Source: Saururus chinensis
Lineage: Eukaryota; Streptophyta; Magnoliopsida; Piperales; Saururaceae
DNA length: 64,000 bases
Direction of reading: 5' to 3'
Assembly: GCA_035235625.1 (NCBI GenBank)
Contig: CP141143.1
Span: 42,703,178-42,767,177 of the forward strand
The notes beneath the pieces are model-generated. The model made no database searches. It was not told the DNA's origin and was given only the letters and a program-made list of their open reading frames with translations. This document shows positions 15,001 to 27,671 of the stretch, one piece after another. Position numbers and translations under genes: made by a program. Every line of letters starts with the position of its first letter. The first letter of the stretch is position 1.

Positions 15001-18000
15001 GATTAAAAATACCTATCATTCATTTGCAATGTTCGTCATAACGAATTAAATTTACAAAGTGATTCCACAATTTTATGGTTCTCGCTTAAATTATATGATT
15101 TTATTCGCTTAATTAGATTTAGAACAAGCACTAAAGCTCGTCACAAATGTATATTTAATTTTGTTAAATGAATCTATACTCATTCGCTAAGTTTAAAAAA
15201 ATTAATTAAACATCATAAACAATGAACCAATCAGACCACTTTTGGTCAAGTTATATCATTTTAACTAATTAAAATTAAAATAAGTTAAGCATGTGCATAA
15301 ATCATTATATGAATTAAATTTACAAAGTAATTCCACAATTTGACCGTTCTTCCTTAACTTATATGATTTCATTCGCTTAACTATATTTTGAATAAAACAC
15401 TAATGCTCATCACAAATGTATATTTAATACTTTTATATGAATATGTACTCATATGGTAAGTTCAAAAGATTAAATCAAATGTACTAAACGACGAACCAAT
15501 TAGACCCCTTCAAGTCAGGTTAAATCCTTTTGATATATTAAAACCTATGTAACTTAAGAATGTCCACAAATCCTTATATATTTTAAAGTTTAAAGAGACT
15601 TGTCATTCATTTGTTACGTTTGTAATAACAAATCAAATTAAAAAAGTGATTCAACAATTTTACCATTCTTCCTTAGCTTATATGATTACATTTGCTTAAC
15701 TTGATTTAGAACAAAATACTAAAGCTCATCACGAATGTATATTTAATTATTTTTAATGAATACATACTCATTTGCTAAGTTTGAAAGAATGAATTAAACT
15801 TACTAAACGATGAACCAATCGATTAAAACCAATCTAAGTTAAGAATGTGCACAAATCGTTCGATTTTTTAAAGTTTAAATAGACCTTCAATTTATTTGTT
15901 ACATTCATAATAACGAATCAAATCGATAAAGTGATTCCACAATTTGACCATTCTTTCTTAACTTATATAATTTCATTTACTTAATTAGATTTTAAACAAA
16001 GCACCAAAGCTCGTTAAAAATGTATATTTAATTATTTTAAATAAATACGTACTCATTTGTTAAGTTCGAAATAATGAATTAAACATACTAAACAATGAAC
16101 TAATTGGTGCCCTTTTGGTCAAGTTATATCCTTTTAATCAATTAAAATTGATGTAGGTTAAGAATGTGCACAAATCGTTATATCGTTTAAAGTTTAAAGA
16201 AACATGTCATTCATTTGTTACATTTGTAAATAATGAATCAAATTGATGAAGTTATTCTACAATTTGACCGTTCTTCCTTAGCTAATATTCTTTTGATAAA
16301 TTAAAGCTGATCTATGTTAAGAATGTGCACGAATCACAGTACATTTAAAGTTTAATGAGACCTCCTACTCATTTGTTACGTTCATAATAACAAATTAAAC
16401 TTAAAATGTGATTCCACAATTTGGATGTTCTTCCTTTAAGTTATATGATTTCATTCGCTTATCTATTTTTATAACAAAGCACCAAAGCTCATCGCGAATG
16501 TCTATTTAATTCATTAAAATGAATACGTACTCATTTGCTAAGTTGGAAATAATAAATTAATCATATTAAATGATGAACCAATCAGACCCCTTTTTGTCAA
16601 ATTATATCCTTTTGATCAATTAAAACCAAAGTTAGGAATATGCACAAATCATTGTATCAATTAATGTTTAATGAGTCAAATCAACAAAGTGATTCCACAA
16701 GTTTATAGTTCTTACTTAACTTATATAATTTTATTCGCTTAACTATCTTTACAATAAAAAACTAAAGCTCATCATGATGTATATTTCATTTTTTAAATAA
16801 GTACATACTCATTTGCTAAGTTTGAAATAATGAATCAAATGTACTAAACGATAAACTAATCGGACACCTTTAGTCAAGTTATGTTATTTTAATCGATTAA
16901 CACCAAAGTAAGTTAAGAATGTCTAAAAATTGTTATATCTTTTAATGTTTGAAGTGACCTTTCATTCATTTTTAATCTTCGTAATAATGAATCAAATCGA
17001 CAAAGTGATTCCACAATTTTACGGTTCTTCTTTAACTTATATAATTTTATTCGCTTAACTAGATTTAGAACAAAGCACTAAAGCTCGCCATGAATTTATA
17101 TTAAATTCTTTTTAAATAAATACGTACTTATTTTCTACATTAAAAAAATAAATAAAACGTACAAAACTACGAACCAATAGGACCCCTTTTGATCAAGTTA
17201 TTTCTTTTTAATATATTAAAACCAAAATAAGTGAAGAATATGCACAAATCATTATTTCGGTTAACATTTAAAGAGACCTCTAATTTATTTGTTACATTTG
17301 TAATAACGAATCGAATCGACAAAGTGATTCCACATTTTATGGTTCTTCCTTAATTTATATGATTTTATTCTATTAACGATTTAGAACAAAGCACTAAAGC
17401 TTGTCACAAATATATATTTAATACTTTTATTTGAATACGTACTCATTTGCTAAGTTCAAAAAAATGCAACAAACGTACTAAATGACGAACCAATTGGACC
17501 TCTTATGGTTAAGTTATATCCTTTTCACCGATTAAAACCGATATCAATTAAGAATGTGGGCAAATCGTTATATTGTTTAATGTTTAAAAAGACCCCCATT
17601 TATTTTTTATGTTCGTAATAACGAAAGAAATTGACAAAGTGATTCCCTAATTTGACCGTTCTTCCTTAGCTTATATGATTTAATTTTCTTAACTACATTT
17701 TGAATATAGTACCAAAGCTCACTACGAATGTATTTTTTTAAATGAATACGTACTCATTTTCTCATTTCGAAAGAATGAAACAAATGTACTAAACAACGAA
17801 CATATTAGACCCCTTTTGGTCAAATATACCCTTCTAATCGATTAAAACCGATGTAAGTTAAAAATGTGTACAAATCGTTATATCGTTTAAAGTTTAAAAA
17901 GATCTCTCATTCATTTGTTACGTTCTTTGTTAACATATAACGAATTAAATTTAAAAGGTGATTCCACAATTTAACTATATTCCTTAACTTATATAATTTC

Positions 18001-18574
18001 ATTCGCTTAACTAAATATATAACAAAGCACCAAAACTCATCACGGATGTATATTGAATTCTTTTAAATGAATACATACTCATTTGCTATGTTTGAAAAAA
18101 ATTAATCAAATGTACTAAACGATGAACCAATGCGATCCCTTTTGGTCCAGTTATATCTTTTTGATTGATTAAAACCAAAGTAAATTAAGAATGTGTATAA
18201 ATCGTTATATCATTTAAAGTTACATTCAAAATAACAAATCAAATCGACAAATTGATTTTGCAATTTGACAGTTCTTCCTTGGCTAATATGATTTCATTAG
18301 CTTAACTAGCTTTAAAACAAAGAACTAAAGCTCGTCAATACGTATATTTAATTGTATTAAATGAATACATACTAATTTGCTAATTTTGATTGAATAAATC
18401 AAATGTACTAACTACGAACTAATCCGACCCCTTTTGGTCAAGTTATATCCTTTTGATCGATTAAAACTGATGTAAGTTATGAATGTACACAAATCGTTAT
18501 ATTGTTTAAAGTTTAAAGAGTCCTCTAAATCATTTGTTACTTTTGTAATAATGAATCAAATTAACAAAGTAATT
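12033..18574 (+). repeat. Satellite array, subfamily A (about 20 monomers)
   Basis: Same orientation and monomer as the array to the left. Several internally deleted units occur: near 14178 ('cacaatttg' runs straight into 'tcacgatgtatat'), near 15300 and near 15818, where 'gatgaaccaatcgatt' joins the target-site block to the primer-like block. The last monomer is interrupted at 'acaaagtaatt' by element 1. Nothing else is seen. Confidence 0.95.
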
Positions 18575-18918
18575 TGTTGTGAACGATCTAGGGGATGCTA
18601 GGGGCTGCCACTGGGGCCACGTATTAGGGTAATTAGGGTTTTAATGTAATAAGGGTATTTGGGTAATTAGGTTAATTAGATAATTAGTGTTTTCTTTTAA
18701 TTATGCTAATGGGCCTTAGGTGCTTGTTAGTGAGCCCACTTAGCTATCTATTTATGTGTAAGGGCTATGCCCTGGTTTAGTTATTGAATGATTAATTATC
18801 TGAGCTTCTTCCCTTTCTTCTGTGCTTCTCCCCTTTCTGTCTGATGGCCATGCCATCTACTCTCCCCTTTCCCAGTCTCCCTGCGCCGCTTCATGCTTGT
18901 GGACAATTGTCCACATCA
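18575..18918 (+). repeat. 5' LTR of element 1
   Basis: 344 bases, TG...CA ends. It contains a weak TATA-like 'ctatttatg' (about 18747) just before the short palindrome 'agggctatgccct', a position shared by all LTRs of the family. Pyrimidine-rich 'cttctcccctttctgtctg' follows in the likely R/U5 part. Confidence 0.9.
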
Positions 18919-18919
18919 T

Positions 18920-18942
18920 TGGTATCGGAGTAGTTTCGATCC
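18920..18942 (+). other. Primer binding site, initiator tRNA-Met (element 1)
   Basis: One base after the LTR lies 'tggtatcggag' then 'tagtttcgatcc'. The perfect plant tRNA-iMet complement starts TGGTATCAGAGC. The similarity continues into the tRNA T-arm ('gtttcgatcc'), with one mismatch and a small gap, which is longer than the usual 12-18 bases. Confidence 0.85.
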
Positions 18943-18948
18943 CCGACC

Positions 18949-19697
<749 letters not shown>

Positions 19698-19994
19698 GAG
19701 AAGACGCCTTGTGGGATGATGAGGAAGCTGCCTCACTTCACTGGAAGGTTGCTTTCCACAGTGCTGAAAATGTTGCTGGATATTGAGGACGACCCTGCAT
19801 GGCACATTTCCAAGAGCAAAGACGAGGTTGTGGGGAAGACGAGCAGGTATAGCGTGGCTCAAGAGTGCCGGGTCCGGTTAGCTATCTCTCTTGGTGGGAA
19901 TATCATTGTTCCAGTTGTCTCCGAGCTGCTGTCGGCGTACTTTGGTGCGCCTGACTGGCAGAAACATCAGGCGATTTTGCTTACTTCCGGTTAG
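19698..19994 (+). pseudogene. Captured fragment of importin-5 (importin beta-3/KPNB3)
   Basis: In-frame HEAT-repeat sequence: 'MRKLPHFTGRLLSTVLKML', 'LDIEDDPAWHISKSKDE', 'SRYSVAQECRVRLAISLG', 'GNIIVPVVSELLSAYF' and 'APDWQKHQAILLT'. This matches the N-terminal third of plant importin-5, the karyopherin that carries ribosomal proteins and histones into the nucleus. About 99 residues of a protein of roughly 1,100 remain, without introns. The frame ends at a stop at about 19992, after which a bridging segment (19995-20095) is unassigned. Element 3 holds a different, more C-terminal piece of the same kind of gene (61290-61440). Confidence 0.85.
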
Positions 19995-20095
19995 CTATCT
20001 CTCTTGAAGGGTGCTCACAGGCCAAAATCCGTCCCCTGTCAGTGGTTCTGGACAAATCCTTCATTGGTTTTTTCCCTCCAGCTAATAGAGCAGAG

Positions 20096-20460
20096 GGTGG
20101 GTTTGATTTTCTTCATGGGACCAATGTGGAGACTTCAGTTATCATCCAGGCCAATTATCCACAGATTCTTACAGTTTTGTTGCAAAGCATGCAAAACGTT
20201 CCAAATGCTGCTGCAACGGCATGTGGAGCCCTTTACTTTCTTGCTCAAGGTTACAAAGATGTGGGTTCATCATATCTCCTTTCTCCTTACTTCCAAGACA
20301 TTGTTCCGACTCTTCTTGCTGTGACCCACAGGGCAGATGCTGGAGAATTACGGCTGAGGACTGCTGCCTATGAAATGTTGAATGAAGCTGTGAGGTATTC
20401 AACGGAGGCGACCGCACCAACAGTTATGCCGTTAGTTCCAGTCCTCATGATGGCCGTCTT
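20096..20460 (+). pseudogene. Captured fragment of importin beta-1 (KPNB1)
   Basis: The frame reads 'FDFLHGTNVETSVIIQANY', 'QILTVLLQSMQNVPNAAA', 'ACGALYFLAQGYKDVG', 'LSPYFQDIVPTLLAVTHR', 'LRLRTAAYEMLNEAVR' and 'TVMPLVPVLMM', which follows plant importin beta-1 HEAT repeats in the middle of the protein. About 120 residues, uninterrupted. The family protein bridges importin-alpha cargo to the nuclear pore. It lies within a 143-codon open frame (20042-20473). A shorter, deleted version occurs in element 3 at 60470-60602. Confidence 0.85.
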
Positions 20461-20469
20461 ACAGCTGCT

Positions 20470-20660
20470 GTGAATGCACACGCCTACAGCCCTGAGGAGC
20501 TTGTCCACAACATGGCAACTTCCCCAAGTAATATCAGGAGAATTGGTCTTATTGGTTTTGCAGCAATGGGATTTGGCATCACGACACATCTGCTAAAATT
20601 CAACTTTGCTCTTCTTGGCTATGATGTTCGTCCTCCTTCTTTAGCTCAGTTTGTTGAAGA
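20470..20660 (+). pseudogene. Captured 6PGDH/3-hydroxyisobutyrate dehydrogenase-like Rossmann start
   Basis: The open frame 20470-20907 includes 'IRRIGLIGFAAMGFGITTH' and 'LLKFNFALLGYDVRPPSL'. This is the N-terminal NAD(P)-binding beta-alpha-beta of the 3-hydroxyisobutyrate/6-phosphogluconate dehydrogenase superfamily, where GxGxMGxGM is expected. Here one glycine is replaced (GFAAMG). The best remembered relative is the plant fusion protein with a class II aldolase-like domain. About 50 residues are kept and then fused in frame to malate dehydrogenase sequence. Confidence 0.65.
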
Positions 20661-20925
20661 TGGTACTGATCAACCTATAATCTCGCACATGCTTGATAGT
20701 CCACCAGCAGCAGAAGCATTGAATGGGGTGAAAATAGAGCTAGTGGCTGCTGCATTTCCTCTTCTGAGAAGTAGTGTTACCACAACTACCGTGGTTGACG
20801 CTTGCACAGGTGTCAATGTTGCTCCCTGGGTGGTGGATTACCTAGGAGAGAAGGAAGGGAGAGGAAGGATGTTACGTCAAATAATGTTTCCATCTACAAG
20901 TCACTAGCCTCGGCCCTGGAAAAGT
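20661..20925 (+). pseudogene. Captured fragment of cytosolic NAD-malate dehydrogenase
   Basis: Continuing the same frame: 'TDQPIISHMLDSPPAAEA', 'LNGVKIELVAAAFPLL', '[15 protein letters not shown]'. This is residues of about 35-90 of plant cytosolic MDH, just after its nucleotide-binding loop. After a poorly matching patch the similarity resumes in another frame at about 20851: '[18 protein letters not shown]' and 'ALEKYAAA'. A frameshift has therefore occurred inside the captured piece. Catalytic Arg/His regions are not present. Non-functional. Confidence 0.85.
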
Positions 20926-21145
20926 ATGCTGCTGCTTGGTTATGGTTATGGAAAAGTATGGCTTGATTTTGAAGGTTTGGGTTATGGTCATTGGAATCGC
21001 CTTGCTGTCTCTAGCATTTGCTTGTGACTTAGCCGCGCTCGCTGTACAAAACCGGCTATTTAGAGTGGAAGCCCTAGTGGGCCTGATGCCTGGAGTTTAT
21101 GTCCACCTTGAGGATGAGGTGATGCGCAAGCGAAGCGTTGTGGAA
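20926..21145 (+). pseudogene. Unassigned piece and remnant of Ty3/gypsy pol end (element 1)
   Basis: 20926-21035 is open in one frame but unrecognised. From about 21035 the sequence resembles the 3' internal end of element 3 ('NRLFRVE' here, 'NRLFTVE' there). At 21104-21145 it reads 'HLEDEVMRKRSVVE', directly abutting the 3' LTR. Plant Ty3/gypsy polyproteins commonly end with '..LEDKV..' followed by a G-rich tract and the LTR. The block is shared by elements 2 and 3 and presumably includes the plus-strand primer; it is purine-rich but lacks a clean polypurine tract. Confidence 0.6.
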
Positions 21146-21490
21146 TGTTGTGAACAATCTAGGAGATGCTAGGGGTTGCCACTGGGGCCACGTATTAGGG
21201 TAATTCGGGTTTTAATATAATAAGGGCATTTTGATAATTAGGTTAATTAGATAATTAGTGTTTTCTTTTAATTATGCTAATAGGCCTTATGTGCTTGTTA
21301 GTGAGCCCACTTAGCTACTCTATTTAAGTGTAAGGCCTATGCCCTAGTTTAGTTAGTGAATAATTAATTATCTGAGCTTCTTCCCTTTCTTCTGTGTTTC
21401 TCCCCTTTCTGTCTGATGGCCATGCCATCCACTCTCCCCTTTCCCGGTCTCCCTCCACTGCTCCATGCTTGTGGACAATTGTCCACATCA
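21146..21490 (+). repeat. 3' LTR of element 1
   Basis: 345 bases, TGTTGTGAAC...CCACATCA, followed by satellite 'tgattccacaatttgac'. It carries a TATA-like 'ctatttaag' (about 21320). Confidence 0.9.
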
Positions 21491-22034
21491 TGATTCCACA
21501 ATTTGACAATTCTTCCTTAACTTATTTGATTTTATTTGCTTAACTAGATTTAGAAAAAAATAAAAAAGCTCATCACAATTGTATATTTAATTATTTTAAA
21601 TAAATACGTACTCATTTACTAAGTTAAAAAAATTAATTAAATGTACTAAACAATGAACCAATCGGACCACTTTTTGTTAAGTTATAACTTTTTAATATAT
21701 TAAAACCAAAATAAGTTAAGAATATACACAAATCGTTATATCGGTTAAAGTTTAAAGAGACCTCCCATAATTTGTTATGTTCGTAAAAATGAATTAAATT
21801 GACAAAGTGATTGCACAATTTGACCATCTTTCTTTTAACTTATAAAATTTTATTCGCTTGACTAAATTTATAATAAAACACCAAACCTCATCACGAATGT
21901 ATATTTATTTCTTTTAAATAAATACATACTCATTTTCTAAGTTTGAAAGAATGAAATAAACATACTAAACAACGAACAAATTAGACATCTTTTGGTCAAA
22001 TTATATCCTTTTGATCAATTAAAACCGATGTAAG
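21491..22034 (+). repeat. Satellite, subfamily A (about 1.7 monomers)
   Basis: Resumes exactly where element 1 interrupted the monomer ('tgattccacaatttgac') and runs to an LTR-like insertion. It is the left flank of a block duplicated around 27.2-27.7 kb, with matching private variants such as 'cttgactaaatttataata'. Confidence 0.9.
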
Positions 22035-22937
22035 TTGATGTGAATCAAGATGGACTAGTTTTTGTAGTGAAACTAGCTAATAAAAAAGAGAAGTTCAACT
22101 CCATGGTTCAATTCCAACAATGTATCCTTCTAGGCATAATTGGATTTGAAAGTCTATTTATGCATACACTCTTAAGGGATAAAAATCTTATGTGGGATCC
22201 AGACACATGGCATAGAAGAAATGTCAATATAAAAGTTAAAGATGAAGGCTCATAAAGCACATGGAAGGAAAAATTAAAGAAAGCCCATGGAACAAAGTCA
22301 AATTCGTCACATTTATTCATGGTGCAAAAATAAGGGCCAACCAAGCATTAAATGTATCCTAATAATCTGTTTTGGCCTCCTATTTTCCCTAGGAATGGTT
22401 AGGAGTAGTTATTTTAACTTTTATTACACCTAGAATATCATTTAGGTACATTTATTTTGTACTTCCCTCTCAGTTCCGAATTTAAATGTTGTAAGCCTAT
22501 AAAAGAGGCGCAGCGGGTTGCAGTAAGAGAGAACAAACGAACGAAATCCGATTCCAGGAGGAACTGCGGCTGACGAATTGTCGGAGACCTCCAAATGCAA
22601 GTGATGTGCTCACAAGCAAATGGGCATCTAAAACTACCTCCCACAAGAGTGAAGAGATGAGCCAGGGATAAGTGGTTTGGAAGGGCACACCTTTAACAAA
22701 ACCTGAATTTTTGGAGTGACACACTCAACAAACTATCACTATATTTTTGGATTCAAAACAAAGCTTCCATTACAATATAGCAAATGCCTATTTATAGGCT
22801 TACAACATTTAAATTTGGAATTGAGAGGGAAGTACAAAATAAATGCACCTAAACAACATTCTAGGTGTAATAAAAGTAAAAATAACTACTCTTAACCATT
22901 CTTAGTGAATGTAGGAGGCAAAAACAGATTAATAGGG
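22035..22937 (+). mobile_element. Rearranged LTR-like insertion with fold-back structure (copy 1)
   Basis: The first part (22035-22508) is colinear with the LTR-like copy at 36760, from 'ttgatgtgaatcaagatgg' to the TATA region 'gtaagcctataaa'. From there the order is inverted: 22509-22800 is the reverse complement of the R/U5-like part of the 36760 copy. 22800-22937 is a reverse complement of about 22360-22505, starting 'tttataggcttacaac'. The result is a hairpin-capable structure of about 140-bp arms around a 300-bp loop. The 71-codon frame at 22040 recurs in the other copies but has no recognisable domain, so I treat it as non-coding. Confidence 0.7.
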
Positions 22938-25900
22938 TTGTCATGAATATATATTAAATTATTTTAAATGAATATGTACTCATTTACTAAGTATAAAAGA
23001 ATTAATTAAATATACTAAATAACGAACTAATTGGACCACTTTTAGCCAAGTTATATCTTTTTGATCGATTCAAACCGAAAGTTAAGAATATGCACAAATC
23101 ATTGTATTATTTAAAGTTTAAAAAACCACCCATTCATTTTTTACATTCGTAAAAATGAATCAAATTAACAAAGTGATTCCACAATTTGACCATTCTTCCT
23201 TAACTTATATAATTTTATTTTCTTAACTAGATTTAGAACAAAACACCAAAGCACATCATGAATGTATATTTAATTCTTTTAAATTAATACATACTCACTT
23301 ACTAAGTTTTAAAGAATAAATTAAACGTACTAAACAATGAACTAATTAGACCCCCTTTTGTTTAAATTATATCCTAGTGATCGAATAAAATAGATATAAA
23401 TTAAAAATATTCTCAAATCGTTATATCATTTTAAGTTTAAAGAGACCACCCATTTATTTGTTAAGTTCCTAATTATGAATCAAATTGACAAAGCGATTCT
23501 ACTATTTAATTGTTCTTCCGTAATTTATATTATTTCATTCGCTTAACTAGTTTTAAAAGTAAAACTCATCATGATGTATATTAAATTATTTTAAATGAAT
23601 AAGTACTCATTTGCTAAGTTTAAAATAATGAATTAAACATACTAAACAATGAACCATCATTCCCCTTTTGGTAAAGTTATATGGATTAAAGTGTAAAGAA
23701 ACTTGTCATTTATTTGTTACGTTTGTAATAACAAATTAATTTTACAAAGTGATTGCACAATTTGATTGTTATTCTTTTATATTATATGATTTTATTCGCT
23801 TAACTAGATTTTGAACAAAGCCCTCATCATGAATTTATTTTTTATTGTTTTAAATGAATACGTGCTCATTTGCTAATTTCAAAATAATTAATTTAATGTA
23901 CGAAATGACGAACCAATTGGACCCCTTTTGGTCAAGTTATGTTCTTTTAATTGATTAAAAGCGAGTAAGATAAGAATGTGCACAAATTGTTATATTGTTT
24001 AAAGTTTAAAAAGACCTCCTATTTATTTATGACATTTGTAATAACAAATCAAATCGACAAAGTGATTCTATAGTTTAACCATTCTTCCTTAGCTTATATG
24101 ATTTCATTTACTTAACTAGCGCTTAGAACAAAGAACTAGAGCTCGTCACAATGTATATTTAATTATTTTAAATAAAAACGTACTCATTTGCTAAGTTCAA
24201 AATAATGAATCAAACAAACTAAACGATAAAATAATCAGACCCCTTTTGATCAGGTTATACTTTTGATCGATTAAAATTGAACTAAGTTATGAATGTGTAC
24301 AAATTGTTATATCATTTATAATTTAAAGAGACCTTCCATTCATTTGTTATGCTTGTAATATCGAATCAAATCAACAAAGTGATTCCACAATTTGACCGTT
24401 CTGCCTTAACTTATATGATTTCATTAACCTAACTAAATTTTGAACAAACTACCAATGCTCGTTAAAAATATATATTTAATTATTTTAAATAAATACATAC
24501 TCATTTGCTAAGTTTGAAAGAATGAATTAAACGTACTAAACGACGAACCAATTGGACCCCTTTTAGTCAAGTTATATCCTTTTGATCGTTTAAAACTGAT
24601 GTAGGTTAGGTATGTACACAAATCTTTATATCTTTTAAAGTTAAAAGAGACCTACCATTCATTTGTTACACTCGTAATAATGAATCAAATTGACAAAGTG
24701 ATTCCACAATTTGACAGTTCTTCCTTAGCTAATATGAATTAGTTCCCTTAAGTTAATTTATAATAAAGCACCAAAGCTCGTCACAATGTATATTTAATTA
24801 GACCCCTTCTAATTAAAGCACCAAATGAGTACAATTTGAAAAATGTACTCATTTGCTATGTTCGAAGGAATGAATTAAACGTACTAAACTACAAACTAAT
24901 CAGACCCCTTCTAGTCAAGTAATATCCTTTTGATCAATTAAAATTGATTAAAGTTAATAATGTGCATGAATTATTGTATTGTTTAATTTAACCAATATTT
25001 CATTTATTACGTTCATAATAACGAATCAAATTTAAAATGTGATTACAGAATTTCACCTTTCTTCCATAGATTTAGAACAAAGTACGAAAACTCGTCACGA
25101 ATGTCTATTTAATTCTTTTAAATAAATATATACTCATTTTCTAAGTTAGAAAGAATGAATCAAATGTATGAAAAGGCGAAATAATCGGACCCCTATTGGT
25201 CAAGTTATATCATTTTGATCGATTAAACCCGATGTAAGTTAAGAATGTGCACAATTTGTTATATCATTTAAAGTTTAAAAAGTCCTCCCATTCATTAGTT
25301 ACATTCGTAATAACGAATCACATCAACAAAGTGATTCCACAATTTGACTATCCTAACTTAATTTATATGATTTTATTCGATTAAGAACAAGAACTAAATC
25401 TCATCATGATGTATATATATAATTATTTTAAATTAATAAATATTCACTAAGTTTAAAATAATGAATTAAATGTACCAAAGGATGAACTAAGTGGACCCTT
25501 TTGGTCAAGTTATATCATTTTGATCAATTCAATTCGAAGTAAGTTAGGAATATGCAAAAATCGTTATATCATTCAAAGTTTAAAAAGGTATTCCATTCAT
25601 TTGTTACATTCCTAATAACCAATCACATCAACTAAGTGATTCCACAGTTTGACAATTTTTCCTAAGAACAAAGCACCAATGCTCGTCATGAATATATATT
25701 TTAAATTCATATGTACTCATTTCCTAAGTTCAAAAGAATGAATAAAACGTACTAAACAACGAACCAATCAGGCCCTTTTTTTGTTAAAATATATCCTTTT
25801 GATTGATTATAACCGAAGTAAGTTATAAATGTGCACGAATCGTTATATCATTTAAAGTTTAAAGAGACCTACCATTCATTTGTTACATTCGTAATAATGA

Positions 25901-27671
25901 ATAAAATCGAGAAAGTGATTCCACAATTTGACCATGCTTCCTTATCTTATATGGTTTTATACGCTTAACTAGCTTTAAAACAAAGAACTAAAGCTCATTA
26001 CGATGTATATTTAATTATTTTATATGAATATGTACTCATTTGCTAAGTTCAAAAGAATGAATCAAATGTACAAAACAACGAACTAATCGGATCCCTTTTG
26101 GTCAAATTATATCCTTTTAATCGATTAAAACCAAAGTAAGTTGCGAATGTGCACCAATCGTTATATCATTTGCTAAGTTGGAAAGAATGAATTAAACATA
26201 CGAATCGGCAAAATAATCGGACTCCTATTGGTCAAGTTTTATTGTTTTGATCAATTAAAGCCAATGTAGTTAAGAATATGCACAAATTGTTATATCGTTT
26301 AAAGTTTAAAAAGACATCCCATTTATTTATTATGTTTCTAATAATGAATCACATCAACAAAGTGATTCTACAATTTGACCATTCTAATTTAGTTTTTATG
26401 ATTTTATTCGCTTAACTATCTTTAGAACAAAGAATTAAAGCTCGTCATGTTGTCTATTTAATTGTTTTAAATTAATACATACTCATTTGCTAAGTTCAAA
26501 ATAATGAATCAAATGTACAAAATAACAAATTAATCGGACCCCTTTTGGTCAAGTTATATCCTTTTGATCGATTCAATTCGAAGTAAGTTAGGAATGTACA
26601 CAAATTGTTATTTCGTTCAAAGTTTAAAAAGACTTTCCAATCATTAGTTATGTTTGTAATAACAAAGTAATTCCACAATTTGAGCATTCTTCCTTATAAC
26701 AAACCACCAAAGCTTGTCACGAATGTATATCTTAAATGAATAGGAACTCATTTGCTAAGTTCAGAAAAATGAATAAAATGTACTAAACAACGAACTAATT
26801 TGATTAAAACTGAAGTAAGTTATAAATGTGTGAAAATTGTTATATCATTTGAAGTTTAAAGAGTCCTCCTATTCATTTGTTACATTCATGATAACGAATA
26901 AAATTGAAAATGTGATTCCAAAATTTGACCATTCTTCCCTATCTTATTTGATCTATATTTAATTATTTTATATGAATACGTACTCATTTGCTAATTTTCA
27001 AAGAATGAATCAAACGTACTAAATGATGAACTAATCGAACTCCTTTCAGTCAAGTTATATCCTTTTGATCGATTAAAACCAAAGCGAGTAACGAATGTGC
27101 ATAAATCGTTATATCGTTTAAAGTTTAAAAAGACTTCTCATTTATTTATTGCCTTTGTCGTAATAATAAATCAAAATAACAAAGTGATTACCTAATTTAA
27201 TCATTCTTCCTTCACTTATAAGATTTCATTCCCTTAACTAAAACATGTCACGATGTATATTTAATTATTTTAAATGAATATGTACTAAACGATGAACTAA
27301 TCAGACCCCTCTTGGTCAAGTTATATCCCTTTGATTGATTAAAACTAAAGCAAGTTAAACATGTGCACAAATAGTTATATCGTTCAAAGTTCAATGAGAC
27401 CTCCCATAATTTGTTATGTTCATAAAAATGAATTAAATTGACAAAGTGATGACACAATTTGACCATTTTTCTTTTAAATTATAAAATTTCATTCGCTTGA
27501 CTAAATTTATAATAAAACACCAAACCTCGTCACGAATGTATATTTACTTCTTTTAAATTAATACTTACTAATTTTCTAAGTTTGAAAGAATGAAATAAAT
27601 GGACTAAACAACGAACCAATTAGACACCTTTTGCTCAAATTATATCCTTTTGATCAATTAAAACCTATATA
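22938..27671 (+). repeat. Satellite array, subfamily A (about 15 monomers)
   Basis: Starts 'ttgtcatgaatatatatt'. Several units are abbreviated: at about 23683 ('aaagttatatggattaaag'), 24800-24850, 25370-25400 and 26160 (where 'gttatatcattt' jumps to 'gctaagttgg'). The piece from 23.68 to about 24.8 kb matches the piece from 54.88 to 55.9 kb better than neighbouring monomers, so higher-order units exist. No genes. Confidence 0.95.

Noticed and set aside
2346-18574. Regularly repeated units suggesting a CRISPR array
   Set aside because: The repeats are contiguous 300-320 bp monomers with no spacers and no cas genes, and the context is a plant satellite.
18920-18942. Possible tRNA gene (T-arm-like 'gtttcgatcc')
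   Set aside because: It is a primer binding site complementary to tRNA-iMet right after an LTR; no acceptor, D or anticodon arm is present.
22040-22255. Small conserved protein in the LTR-like copies (also 27631 and 36787)
   Set aside because: The frames are similar because the DNA copies are similar; ends differ, no domain is seen and promoter-like sequence overlaps the region.
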